In this document: piece by piece, positions 35,987 through 44,132 of the stretch
How the letters are laid out: each line of letters starts with the position of its first letter
How positions within the stretch are numbered: the stretch's first letter is position 1
Source of the DNA: JAFAXD01 sp963816775
GTDB taxonomy: Bacteria > Pseudomonadota > Alphaproteobacteria > Rhizobiales > Xanthobacteraceae
Reading direction: 5' to 3'
Length of the DNA: 64,000 bases
Assembly (NCBI GenBank): GCA_963816775.1
Contig: CAWFLX010000006.1
Location: forward strand, 1-64,000
Notes under the pieces: model-generated
Told to the model about the DNA's origin: nothing
What the model saw: the letters and a program-made list of their open reading frames with translations, nothing else
Databases searched by the model: none
Position numbers and translations under genes: made by a program

Positions 35987-36961
35987 TTATCGGGACGCGC
36001 CCGGGATAGATGCAATAGCCTCTCGCAACGCTGGCTCGATTGGACGCGGTGCATAGCCAAGTTCACGCCGCGATTTTTCGATCGATAGCGCCTTGGACCG
36101 CAAGGCGATCCGCACCGCTTCGACGGTCGCCGCCGGTAGCCGGTGCGTCACGCGATCGGCGAAGAATTCCATGATCGCGGCCGTCATTTGCGCGACCCCG
36201 GCGGGGATTGGAACGCGCACAGCTTCGCGGCCGCTGATTGCGCTCAAAATATCAAGCAATTGTCTCAGCGAGATGTCTTCGCCGCCGAGAATGTAGCGAT
36301 GCCCGATTTGCCCGCGCTGCATGGCCAGGACCAAGCCAGCTGCGACGTCGCGCACGTCGACCAGATTCATCGTGAAATCAAGGTAGAATTGAATGCGCCG
36401 GCCAAGAAAGTGCTGCAGCATCAAGGTCGGCGGCGTGAGATTTCCATGATGGGGTCCGATCGGCATGGTCGGATTGGCAATCACGACCGGGAACCCGGAT
36501 GCGGCGGCTTGCAAAGCGCTCTGTTCGGCCAGGATCTTGGAGCGCGTGTAGGCCCCCGGCATTTCGTCGAGCGTGGTCGAGACCTGCTCGTTGACGACGG
36601 GCACCGAACTTGAAGGACTGAAAAGAATCGATTCAGTCGAGCAGTGCAGGAACCGCGGGACGCCACGCTTACGCGCAGCGTCAATCACGACTTCCGTGCC
36701 TCGGAAATTGACGGCGTGAAAATCGTCCTTGCGCGGTATCCACATGCCCGGCAGCGCGGCGAGGTGGTAAACCTCATCGACATCGTCGAGCGCTTGCTGC
36801 ACCGCGGTCGGATCGAGCACCGATCCTTTAACAAATTGCACTCCCTCCGGCGCACAGGCCGGAGGGCGAAGATCGAGAATGCGGACGCGGCGATCTTGCG
36901 CGAGTAGCGCTACCAGGTGCTGTCCGATAAAACCGCTGCCGCCCGTAACGAGCGTTTGCAT
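35987..36961 (-). CDS. NAD-dependent epimerase/dehydratase (extended SDR)
   Basis: A 324-residue Rossmann protein. The nucleotide-binding motif TGGSGFIGQHL is at residues 6-16, and YHLAALPGMW matches the conserved D-x-V-Y-H-L-A-A pattern. The active-site Y-x-x-x-K is YTRSKILAEQ, with the Ser in HCSTES. It resembles dihydroflavonol-reductase/hopanoid-associated epimerase-type SDRs, so a lipid- or sterol-like ketone is a plausible substrate. Its ATG overlaps the stop of the Mpo1-like gene (TGATG at 36961), so the two are translationally coupled. Confidence 0.9.
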   Translation of the reverse strand: MQTLVTGGSGFIGQHLVALLAQDRRVRILDLRPPACAPEGVQFVKGSVLDPTAVQQALDDVDEVYHLAALPGMWIPRKDDFHAVNFRGTEVVIDAARKRGVPRFLHCSTESILFSPSSSVPVVNEQVSTTLDEMPGAYTRSKILAEQSALQAAASGFPVVIANPTMPIGPHHGNLTPPTLMLQHFLGRRIQFYLDFTMNLVDVRDVAAGLVLAMQRGQIGHRYILGGEDISLRQLLDILSAISGREAVRVPIPAGVAQMTAAIMEFFADRVTHRLPAATVEAVRIALRSKALSIEKSRRELGYAPRPIEPALREAIASIPGASR

Positions 36962-37524
36962 CACGGATGTTGGCCCGCATCGGCCCGGCCTTCGCTCGGA
37001 TAAAGCGGTGAACCGCGAGACATCTGCCGGGATGATTTTTGTATGAGCGCCGCGAGATCGGGCCGGTAACCCAGCGCAACGAACAACTTTGCGAAGACGT
37101 ACATCGGGCTCATCAGCATATGCATCGGGTTGTCAACGAGCGCCGGCCAGTTGCCTTCGAAGCATTTGTGCCCGATGATTTGCATGGCCCAGCCGATGAC
37201 GGTCAGTGCAGCCGTGATGATCCAGACCCAGGCGACGCTGACATGGCTGACAATTGCAGCCGCGGCAAAAAGCAGTGGAATCGCAACGACGACGATGCCC
37301 AATCCAATGGCGACATCGAGCGAAATCCAGAATAGCAACGCCGGCATGACCAGCAGGGTTGCCGCATTGGTTTGAACGCCGAAGACGGTCACGGGCAGCA
37401 AGCTGAACGGAAGAAACGCGGCCAAAGTCAGGATTGGATTGCCGATGATGTGCATCCAGCAATTACGCCCGTCGCGGTGATACTCCGCGTAACTCGCAAT
37501 CTGGCGCTGGAAAAAGCCACTCAT
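36961..37524 (-). CDS. Mpo1-like (DUF962/YGL010w) membrane protein
   Basis: A 187-residue protein with about four hydrophobic segments. The N-terminal FFQRQIASYAEYHRDGRNCWMHIIGNPIL and the later QIIGHKCFEGNWPALVDNP contain the conserved His residues of the DUF962/Mpo1 family. Yeast Mpo1 is an Fe(II)-dependent dioxygenase that shortens 2-hydroxy fatty acids. In bacteria the role is not settled. Overlap with the downstream epimerase suggests the two enzymes act on one hydrophobic substrate. The start at 37524 is an ATG. Confidence 0.88.
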   Translation of the reverse strand: MSGFFQRQIASYAEYHRDGRNCWMHIIGNPILTLAAFLPFSLLPVTVFGVQTNAATLLVMPALLFWISLDVAIGLGIVVVAIPLLFAAAAIVSHVSVAWVWIITAALTVIGWAMQIIGHKCFEGNWPALVDNPMHMLMSPMYVFAKLFVALGYRPDLAALIQKSSRQMSRGSPLYPSEGRADAGQHP

Positions 37525-37884
37525 GCTGCGCTCAATATTTAAAGGTGCGACCGAGCCTAGATTCCGCGTCCCAACCGTCGCTGAATTCTGTGCCTAGTCG
37601 GGAACCGCTCCAAAATGCTGCCGCGCTGGTGCCGACGGCGACGTGGGAGCCTCGGTGACGTACCCGCTTCCGGCCCTGTCCACGTGACCATCGCCAAGCC
37701 TCGGGCCGCGGAAATCAGGAGCCGCCGCTTCATATCCAGCCCCCCGGCTGATGCACGGAATACTCTGACGTGGGATCGGGCTCAAGTCAAACTTCCCCAG
37801 CCTGCTCGCTGCTGCCGTAACGGCCTCGACGGGATCGAGTCAATCTTGGGCCGATTTGCGTGCCGGCTTCGACCGCGCCAATGG
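37525..37884. other. Gap without a supported gene
   Basis: Leader of the Mpo1-epimerase operon and tail region of dinB. No frame has both a ribosome binding site and protein-like composition. I see no strong terminator or promoter here. Confidence 0.4.
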
Positions 37885-39132
37885 TTACAGGTCCTTTTCC
37901 GCGAGTTCGCGAAACGCGTCGGGCACAGAACGGGATAATCCCAATGCCACCGACCCGTAGCCAACCGCCTCCCATCCGAACCGTTCGCGGATCCTGTCGA
38001 CGGCACGATCGGCCCCAAAACGGGCGATTCCTCTTTTGGCGCCGGGACGACGCCCCTCATCGGCAAGCCCAAGCGGGAGTTCGAGCTGCAGGTCCGTGTG
38101 CCGCTCTAGGTGCGACACCGAGATCGCGAGCAATGAAATGACCTTCTCAGCGGGGTAATCCGCCAGCACCGCGCGCACCAGCTCTTCCGCGATTTCGGCA
38201 AGGATCGCGGTCGCTGAGATCGGCGCGTCCAGCGTGATGGAGCGGGTCACCGAGCGAAGGTCCGCGAAGCGTACACGAACCGTCACCGTCCGACCGGGCC
38301 GGAATTTGGCACGCAGCCGGCTGGCAACCCTGTCAGCGAGATGGCGCAGCGTGGGTATGAAAACCCGCGCTTGCGCGGGTTTCCTCCCGAGCGCTGACTG
38401 CGCGCCGGCCGACCGCGCCCGCCGATGGTTCTCGATTTCGCGCGGATCACGATTCCACGCGAGCGCTGCTAGCTTCTCTGAAGCCGCGCGACCAAGTAAC
38501 CGCTCAAGCGACCATCCGGGCGTCTGCGCCAGCTGCCCGATGGTGTGCACGCCGATCTCGCCCAGCCGTGCCTTGGCAACCGGGCCCACGCCCCACACAA
38601 GCTCGACGGGGAGGGCGTGAAGGAAGTCCAATTCGGCGTGTGGATCGACACTTACCAGTCCGTCGGGCTTGGCCACTTGCGAGGCAATTTTCGCCAGGTG
38701 TTTGGTGCGTGCGACGCCGACCGAGATCGGAAGGCCGAGTTCCGCCCGCACGCGGCGCCGGATCGCACCTGCAATTTCGGCTGGCGAGCCGAACAGATGG
38801 GTGCAGCCTGCGACGTCGGCGAAGGCCTCGTCGATGGAAATTCGCTCGACCAGGGGCGTGAAATCCTCGAGCACCTTCATGGCGGCGTCGCCCAGCCGCT
38901 GATAGTCGTCGAAATGGCCGCCGACAAAGATCAGTTGTGGACAGAGGTCGCGCGCCCGCCGGCCAGGCATTCCGCTGTGGATCCCGAAGGCCTTGGCTTC
39001 GTAGGACGCGGCGAGCACGACGCCGCCACCCACCGCAATCGGCTTCCCACGCAACGACGGATCGAGCAACTGCTCGACCGAGGCGTAGAAGGCGTCGAGG
39101 TCCGCATGGAGGATGGTAGCTGTCGTTTCCAT
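37885..39132 (-). CDS. dinB: DNA polymerase IV (Y family)
   Basis: A 415-residue translesion polymerase. Catalytic carboxylates are in ILHADLDAFYASVEQ near the start and ERISIDEAFADVAG near residue 105. ELVWGVGPVAKARLGEIGVHTIGQLA is the thumb helix-hairpin-helix, and the little-finger domain follows with VRVRFADLRSVTRS. It copies damaged DNA with low fidelity. An SOS box lies 72-86 bases upstream of the ATG at 39132. This start is chosen because the alternative ATG at 39198 sits only six bases from the box, which would leave almost no leader. An internal hairpin is listed separately. Confidence 0.94.
   Translation of the reverse strand: METTATILHADLDAFYASVEQLLDPSLRGKPIAVGGGVVLAASYEAKAFGIHSGMPGRRARDLCPQLIFVGGHFDDYQRLGDAAMKVLEDFTPLVERISIDEAFADVAGCTHLFGSPAEIAGAIRRRVRAELGLPISVGVARTKHLAKIASQVAKPDGLVSVDPHAELDFLHALPVELVWGVGPVAKARLGEIGVHTIGQLAQTPGWSLERLLGRAASEKLAALAWNRDPREIENHRRARSAGAQSALGRKPAQARVFIPTLRHLADRVASRLRAKFRPGRTVTVRVRFADLRSVTRSITLDAPISATAILAEIAEELVRAVLADYPAEKVISLLAISVSHLERHTDLQLELPLGLADEGRRPGAKRGIARFGADRAVDRIRERFGWEAVGYGSVALGLSRSVPDAFRELAEKDL
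38361..38382 (-). other. Perfect hairpin inside dinB, terminator-like on the coding strand
   Basis: A perfect 10-bp stem AAACCCGCGC/GCGCGGGTTT with a 2-base loop lies in the middle of dinB. On the minus (coding) strand the stem is followed by TTTTC, the shape of an intrinsic terminator. The codons encode KPAQARV. Confidence 0.6.
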
Positions 39133-39203
39133 CCTAGGGGTCCGCCTGCGAAACGTCGAAAAATGATCAACGGCGCTTGCCTTGGGGGAGGTTCGCATCA
39201 GGA

Positions 39204-39218
39204 GAACATAAAGAGAAC
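39204..39218 (-). promoter_or_regulatory. LexA (SOS) box upstream of dinB
   Basis: On the minus strand the sequence reads GTTC-TCTTTAT-GTTC, the alphaproteobacterial LexA operator GTTC-N7-GTTC. Its place just upstream of dinB predicts repression by LexA and induction after DNA damage. Confidence 0.9.
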
Positions 39219-39300
39219 ATGCGGTGGGGATTTGTCAAGCCGAGTGGGTCGGCTGGGCGTCAAGCGCGTGGATGGGCGAGGGCGGATTGAGGCCCATGCT

Positions 39301-39801
39301 TCAACGCTTGGTGCCGATAAACTGAGCCATAATCTCCCGGCGGTGCGGGCGGGTCCGGTGTTCGATGAGGTAGATCGCCTGCCACACTCCGAGCGCCAGC
39401 TTGCCATTCGTGACCGGGATCTGGAGCGCGGTTGTGGTCAGCATCGTCTTGACGTGTGCCGGCATGTCGTCGGGACCTTCCGTGCGGTGGGTCCATCCGG
39501 CATCCGTGGGTGCGAGCCGATTCAGCACGGTTATCAAATCGTCGAGCACTGAGGGATCGGCATTTTCCTGAATCGTCAGCGATGCGGAGGTGTGGCGACA
39601 GAACAGGAGGGCAAACCCCTCTACACCGCCCGCGTCTTCAACAAACCCTTCAATCTCCCCGGTGAGATCAACAAAACCGACGCCCCCGGTTTCAACCGTA
39701 AGGGTCGTCGAAACCACCGCCGCTGCGGTAACGGTCGTGAGCGGCGTACGCGCGACCGACCTCGGAGTCTTCACTGGAGCACCTTTCGATCGACGCTGCA
39801 T
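39301..39801 (-). CDS. YjbQ/UPF0047 family protein
   Basis: A 166-residue protein. The family signature is complete: GFALLFCRHTSASLTIQENAD (His and Thr near residue 70) and WQAIYLIEHRTRPHRREIMAQFIG at the end. A conserved central region with LITVLNRLAPTDAGWTHRTEG lies between. Members form trimers with a histidine/glutamate metal site; E. coli YjbQ has weak thiamine-phosphate synthase activity, while the physiological role is not settled. GAGG is five bases before the ATG at 39801. The longer open frame upstream looks non-coding. Confidence 0.92.
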   Translation of the reverse strand: MQRRSKGAPVKTPRSVARTPLTTVTAAAVVSTTLTVETGGVGFVDLTGEIEGFVEDAGGVEGFALLFCRHTSASLTIQENADPSVLDDLITVLNRLAPTDAGWTHRTEGPDDMPAHVKTMLTTTALQIPVTNGKLALGVWQAIYLIEHRTRPHRREIMAQFIGTKR

Positions 39802-40049
39802 GATTGCCTCGCCGGGCGCGAGCCCGCGCCACGATGCGTCTTCCCCCACCCACGCGCGGCACGCCTTTTTGATGATTCGAACGGTATGGGCTTGCGGGTA
39901 GCTAGCCGAGCAACACCTCCGTTTGCGCCTCAAACGGATATTGGTACCGCCAACGCAGACTGCCAGCCGAAATTGACCTAAACCGGGTCCCGTGACCGCG
40001 CATTTTGCCATGATTAAGCCAAAGCTTTTCGCAACAGTTCCAGCGTGGG

Positions 40050-42071
40050 ATGGGGGTTCCATTGCTTCTGACACGCCGGATTGCTGCTGCTGCGCCAGCA
40101 TCGTTGCTGGCCGCAAGCGCATTGTTGATCGTCCTGTTCTCGGTACGCGACTCACAGGCGCAAAGTTCGCCCGCCACCTGCGAAGAGGCGGCCGAGCTCG
40201 CGGTCTTGGCCTCGCCGATCGCGCCGTGGAAGGGCGCGCCTCTGCGGGTCATTTTCGCCGCCGAGAAGCCGCTCGAGGGCGAGTTTTCACTGATCGCGCC
40301 CGACGGAAAGGTCGCTGCCAAATCGGGGGAGCGGCACGGCGGACCGCCGTATTTCTGGGTCGCTGAGGTCGCAAAGCCGGTTGCCGGGACTTGGCATGTG
40401 AAACTCGCGCGCGACGGCGCGGCGGGCGAATGCGCCACGATCACGCGCGACATCGCCGTCCTTGATCGCGAGCCGCCGCGGCCGCGCGCGACAGACGGAA
40501 GCCTGTGGCCGGTGCGCAATACCTGGAATCGCGCGACCGAAAATCTCTACTCAGCATGGATCGAGAAGCTGTTTGACGCGCCGCTCGACGAAGCGCCGTC
40601 ATGGAAGGCGCTGCATGAAGTGCTGCGCGACCCGTCGCGCAACGTCCTGTTCAATCACCTGGGTCTGCGCGAAGACCAGATGGGGCTTATCGTTCGACCC
40701 GACTGCGCCGACCTTCCATACTTTTTGCGCGCCTATTTCGCGTTCAAGATGGGGCTGCCGTTCGGATATTCGAAGTGTTCGCGCGGGGGTGCCGGCGAGG
40801 CGCCGAAATGTCACGCGTGGTGGAACATTCAAAATCTTGAGCCGCCGCCGGTAACGAATCCGAATCCCGAAGTGGCGTGGGCGGGGGGGCCTAATCCCGA
40901 CCCGTCAAGACCGCCGGGGATGGTCCCGCCGCCATTCGGCAATTATGCGCGCTTGACTGCGCCGGCCGTTTCTTACCCGGCGGCGCCGAGGCCACAGCTT
41001 GGGCTGGCCGCCTCGTTCGGCGACTATTTGCGCCGGACCGTCGCCGACGCCGTTCATTCCGGGTCCGGTCGGACTGCGTTGACCGACGACAACACCGACT
41101 ACTACCCGGTGCCGCTGACGCAGGACACGCTGCGCCCGGGAACCGTGTACGCCGATCCCTATGGACACCTGCTGGTGCTCGCGCGGCGCGTAACGCAGTC
41201 GGGCGAGGCGGCGGGCGTCTTCTTCGCTGTCGATGGGCAGCCGGACGGAACGGTCGCGCGCAAGCGTTTCTGGCGCGGCAACTTCCTGTTCGCGCAGGAC
41301 CCGGCGCTGGGTGGCCCTGGGTTCAAGCACTTCCGGCCAATCGTGCGCGAAAAGAATGGCACCTTGCGGCGGCTGACCAATGACGAAATCGCGAAAAATC
41401 CGCAGTACGGCGATTTTTCGCTCGAGCAGTCGAAACTTGGGGTCGAGGGTTTCTACGATCGAATGGATGACGTGATGTCACCCGCGCCGCTCGATCCGAT
41501 GCGCGCGATCAAGGAAGCGATCACGTCGCTGGAGGAACAAGTGAAGGCGCGCGTGACCTCGGTTGAGAACGGGCGCAAGTTCCAGGGCAGCGGCCGTGGG
41601 GACGCCGAGATGCCGGACGGCGCATCGATCTTCGAGACCACAGGCGCATGGGAAGATTTTGCGACCCCGGCGCGGGATTTGCGGCTGTTGATCGCGATCG
41701 ACGTCGTGCGTGGGTTTCCCGACCGCGTCGCGCGGCGGCCCGAGCGTTATGCGATGCCGCAAGGAAAGAGTGTCGCGCAGGTGAAGGCCGAACTGGAGAG
41801 CGTGCTCACGTCAGAACTGGCGGCGCGCAAGTTCGCATACGCACGCAGCGACGGCTCCGCCTGGACGCTCGCGCTGAAGGACGTGATCGATCGCGCCCCG
41901 GCCCTGGAGATGGCGTACAACGTCAACGACTGCGTCGAGTTACGCTGGGGCGCGTCGGATAGGAGCGAGGAGGCGTCGACCTGCAGGCGGCGTGCCTCGT
42001 CGTTACAGCGCGCCAAGATGGCCGAGTACCGTCCGTGGTTCCAGGAGCGGCGTCGGCCGCCGCGCGGCTAG
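40050..42071 (+). CDS. Large secreted protein with candidate papain-like site, unknown function
   Basis: A 673-residue protein with a signal peptide/anchor (residues 11-38, ending DSQAQ). An N-terminal beta domain (about 55-140: APLRVIFAAEKPLEGEFSLIAPDGK) precedes a helical region with NTWNRATENLYSAWIEKLF. Then RPDCADLPYFLRAYFAFKMGLPFGYSKC places Cys219 at a helix start, and ADPYGHLLVLARR places His373 at a strand, the arrangement expected of NlpC/P60- or transglutaminase-like enzymes. A proline-rich stretch (260-320) and a C-terminal helical region follow. No named family is recognised. It is isolated between yjbQ-like and a gene fragment. Confidence 0.72.
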   Translation: MGVPLLLTRRIAAAAPASLLAASALLIVLFSVRDSQAQSSPATCEEAAELAVLASPIAPWKGAPLRVIFAAEKPLEGEFSLIAPDGKVAAKSGERHGGPPYFWVAEVAKPVAGTWHVKLARDGAAGECATITRDIAVLDREPPRPRATDGSLWPVRNTWNRATENLYSAWIEKLFDAPLDEAPSWKALHEVLRDPSRNVLFNHLGLREDQMGLIVRPDCADLPYFLRAYFAFKMGLPFGYSKCSRGGAGEAPKCHAWWNIQNLEPPPVTNPNPEVAWAGGPNPDPSRPPGMVPPPFGNYARLTAPAVSYPAAPRPQLGLAASFGDYLRRTVADAVHSGSGRTALTDDNTDYYPVPLTQDTLRPGTVYADPYGHLLVLARRVTQSGEAAGVFFAVDGQPDGTVARKRFWRGNFLFAQDPALGGPGFKHFRPIVREKNGTLRRLTNDEIAKNPQYGDFSLEQSKLGVEGFYDRMDDVMSPAPLDPMRAIKEAITSLEEQVKARVTSVENGRKFQGSGRGDAEMPDGASIFETTGAWEDFATPARDLRLLIAIDVVRGFPDRVARRPERYAMPQGKSVAQVKAELESVLTSELAARKFAYARSDGSAWTLALKDVIDRAPALEMAYNVNDCVELRWGASDRSEEASTCRRRASSLQRAKMAEYRPWFQERRRPPRG

Positions 42072-42120
42072 TGCCCGGCGTAGACGCGGGCCGGAGCGCC
42101 CACCCAGACGCAACGTTCAG

Positions 42121-42414
42121 CTAGGAAGCTCGCGAGGCAGCGAAGTGCGGCATGACGTGCTGCGCGAACAGTTCCTGGGTCTTAATTGTCTTCCAGTGCT
42201 CGACGCCGCCCGGATTGACGGTGATCGCGACTTCCGTCAGGCCGGCGCACAACTCTCGCACCGCTTCTATTCGGTCGATGACGTCCTTTGGCGTTCCGAC
42301 CCAAACCACGTCGTTCGCGATCATCTCGTCGTAGGGCATGTCCGACAGCTGCTCCATGATGCCGGACGCGTAGAAGCCGTAGCCGGACGACTCCAACTTC
42401 TCCTTCGACGCCAT
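42121..42414 (-). pseudogene. C-terminal fragment of a luciferase-like flavin monooxygenase
   Basis: The 97 residues match the C-terminal end of LLM-class oxidoreductases: SGYGFYASGIMEQLSDMPYDEMIANDVVWVGTPKDVIDRIEAVRELCAGLTEVAITVNPGGVEHW and the final TQELFAQHVMPHF. Full proteins have about 380 residues with the FMN-binding barrel core, absent here. Upstream, in frame, only YPWCSAE-type residues are seen before unrelated sequence. The gene is therefore a 5'-truncated remnant and not functional. Confidence 0.85.
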
Positions 42415-42644
42415 CTCAGCAGAACACCACGGATATGGGCATGTTGATCGACTTGCTTTTGGTATGAAGCGTGCGCTTGACTATGCCGTTGCGATAGGGG
42501 TTGACCCTGCGATCGGAGGCGAGGTGGCAACGCTCATTGTCGAGCGCGGCAGGCCAGCCCGTTGGTTCAGCAAACCGTCCGTCTGCAACGACTGAGGCCT
42601 CGCGCACGCCGCTCGGCGTTTGAGCCACGAAACGAGTGAAGCGA

Positions 42645-43064
42645 ATGTTCTTGCAAGTGATATTGGCTTGCGTTCGCGTGATCGTGTTGATCGCTATCGT
42701 TGGGGGGATTGGCTATGTGATCTATGACAACATGAGCGCGGATAAAGGGGGTAATGGCAAATCTGCCAAGCCGCCGACACCATCGATCCCCAATGTCGGT
42801 GATTCGGTGATCATGAACTCGAGCGTCGTCGCCTGCCCAGTTCCTGAAGACGTCGACAAGGTCAGGGCCCTTCTTCGCACAAGCACCGACAGGCAGCCCG
42901 CCGCGTCCTATGCGGTCGAGCACCGTTGCATGGTGCTTCCGAAGTCGAAGAGCTTCAAGGTCGAAGCCCAATCGGTTCAGCGTGGAACCGCGTGCTTGCG
43001 TGTCCCGGGTCAACCCCAATGCTACTGGACGCCGGCTGACGCTTTGGATGTTGCCAGAAAATGA
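42645..43064 (+). CDS. Small membrane-anchored or secreted hypothetical protein
   Basis: A 139-residue protein. One hydrophobic segment (VILACVRVIVLIAIVGGIGYVIYDN, residues 4-28) is followed by a lysine/proline spacer and a domain of about 95 residues with four cysteines (SVVACPVPEDV, EHRCMVLPK, TACLRVPGQPQCYW). The periplasmic part may be disulfide-bonded. The ATG at 42645 has GAGTGAAG upstream; GTG 42636 is also possible. No family is recognised. It is divergent from the luciferase-like remnant. Confidence 0.6.
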   Translation: MFLQVILACVRVIVLIAIVGGIGYVIYDNMSADKGGNGKSAKPPTPSIPNVGDSVIMNSSVVACPVPEDVDKVRALLRTSTDRQPAASYAVEHRCMVLPKSKSFKVEAQSVQRGTACLRVPGQPQCYWTPADALDVARK

Positions 43065-43122
43065 CGGGTGCGCCTGACACTCACGGCGCACACGGCAACC
43101 TGCGGCAAAAGCCGCTTGCGCT

Positions 43123-43797
43123 TCAAACGCGGCCCGTCACTGCACAATAGAGAACAGCCAAATAGTGGCAAGCGGCGGCAACCAACACAAAGCCGTGCCA
43201 AATTGCATTTTGAAACCGCAAGCTTTCCCAGCGATGAAACACCACGCCGGCCGAGTACAGCACTCCGCCCGCCACGAGCAGCCAAATACAGACGCTTGGG
43301 AGAACTGCAGCGATCGGCTCATAAGCGATGACCCCGCTCCAGCCCAGCAGCAGGCAGAGCGCGATACCGAAGCGCTCGAAACGGCCCGGCAGCAACAGCT
43401 TGAGCGTAGTGCCAATGATCGCTGTCAGCCAGATGCCGATCATCAGGCTGGCCGACACAAGGCCGCTTTTCAGCTGTGCAATGAACGGCGTGTACGTCCC
43501 GGCAATCAACAGATAGATCGCAGAGTGGTCAAACCGGCGCAGAACCCATTTCACTCGAGAAACCGGCCACATATTGTACGCCGCCGACAGCCCGAGCACC
43601 GTGAGCAGGGCGCTTGCGTAGATTGCAACGGACAATGTATCGGTCGCCTGAGCAGACCGCGCGGTAACAATGATAATTGCAATCGCCCCGACCAGCCCGA
43701 GGACCAACCCAATAACGTGGAGGACACCGTCGGTAATCAACTCAACTCGGTCATAATCCCAAGTAACACCTGCTGGCCGACCGTCCGAAATGACCAT
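43123..43797 (-). CDS. Hemolysin III/PAQR-family membrane protein
   Basis: A 224-residue protein with seven hydrophobic segments. The hallmark RFDHSAIYLLIAGTYTPFI, and the C-terminal FQNAIWHGFVLVAAACHYLAVL, supply the His/Asp residues that bind zinc in the PAQR fold (YqfA/HlyIII). The family is proposed to have ceramidase-like or membrane-homeostasis activity; it is not a proven toxin here. The start at 43797 is an ATG with AAGGGTG upstream. It stands alone. Confidence 0.92.
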   Translation of the reverse strand: MVISDGRPAGVTWDYDRVELITDGVLHVIGLVLGLVGAIAIIIVTARSAQATDTLSVAIYASALLTVLGLSAAYNMWPVSRVKWVLRRFDHSAIYLLIAGTYTPFIAQLKSGLVSASLMIGIWLTAIIGTTLKLLLPGRFERFGIALCLLLGWSGVIAYEPIAAVLPSVCIWLLVAGGVLYSAGVVFHRWESLRFQNAIWHGFVLVAAACHYLAVLYCAVTGRV

Positions 43798-44132
43798 CTT
43801 TCACCCTTGTCATCCGTGAAACGAACTTTTCGCGCGGAAATTCGACGCGCCGATGACGCCGTCCGCGCCGGCGTCTGCGAGAATAATCCGTACCCGCGGC
43901 AATCCAGAAGCCCCTTTTTGTTAGCGCAAAACCGGTTCAACGGTCGCGCCGGTCGCAGCCTCGATCCTGTCGGCCAATCCGAAAGTCAAGGACGACTACG
44001 AGGCCCTGCTCGCGGTGGCGAGACAGTACCGCTAAACTCGGTTTCCGTGATCGGCGGACGACAGCGTGCCTCGAGATCGCTGGCTGTCGCTCCGCCGATC
44101 AATGGCATGTATGGCGGCAGGGGAAACGAACC
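43798..44132. other. Gap with a short coding remnant
   Basis: The promoter region shared by the PAQR gene (minus) and Bug receptor 5 (plus). Bases 43925-44035 are open for 36 codons and read ...VAASILSANPKVKDDYEALLAVARQYR before a TAA, which looks like the tail of a lost protein; the frame has a TAG just before and no start. No promoter or terminator is obvious. Confidence 0.35.

Noticed and set aside
39802..40155. N-terminal extension of the YjbQ gene
   Set aside because: Open frame without family match; the conserved protein begins at 39801 with a good ribosome binding site.
42416..42628. Minus-strand frame of 70 codons next to the luciferase-like fragment
   Set aside because: No ribosome binding site or family; overlaps the leader of the divergent gene. 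It might be part of the broken junction.
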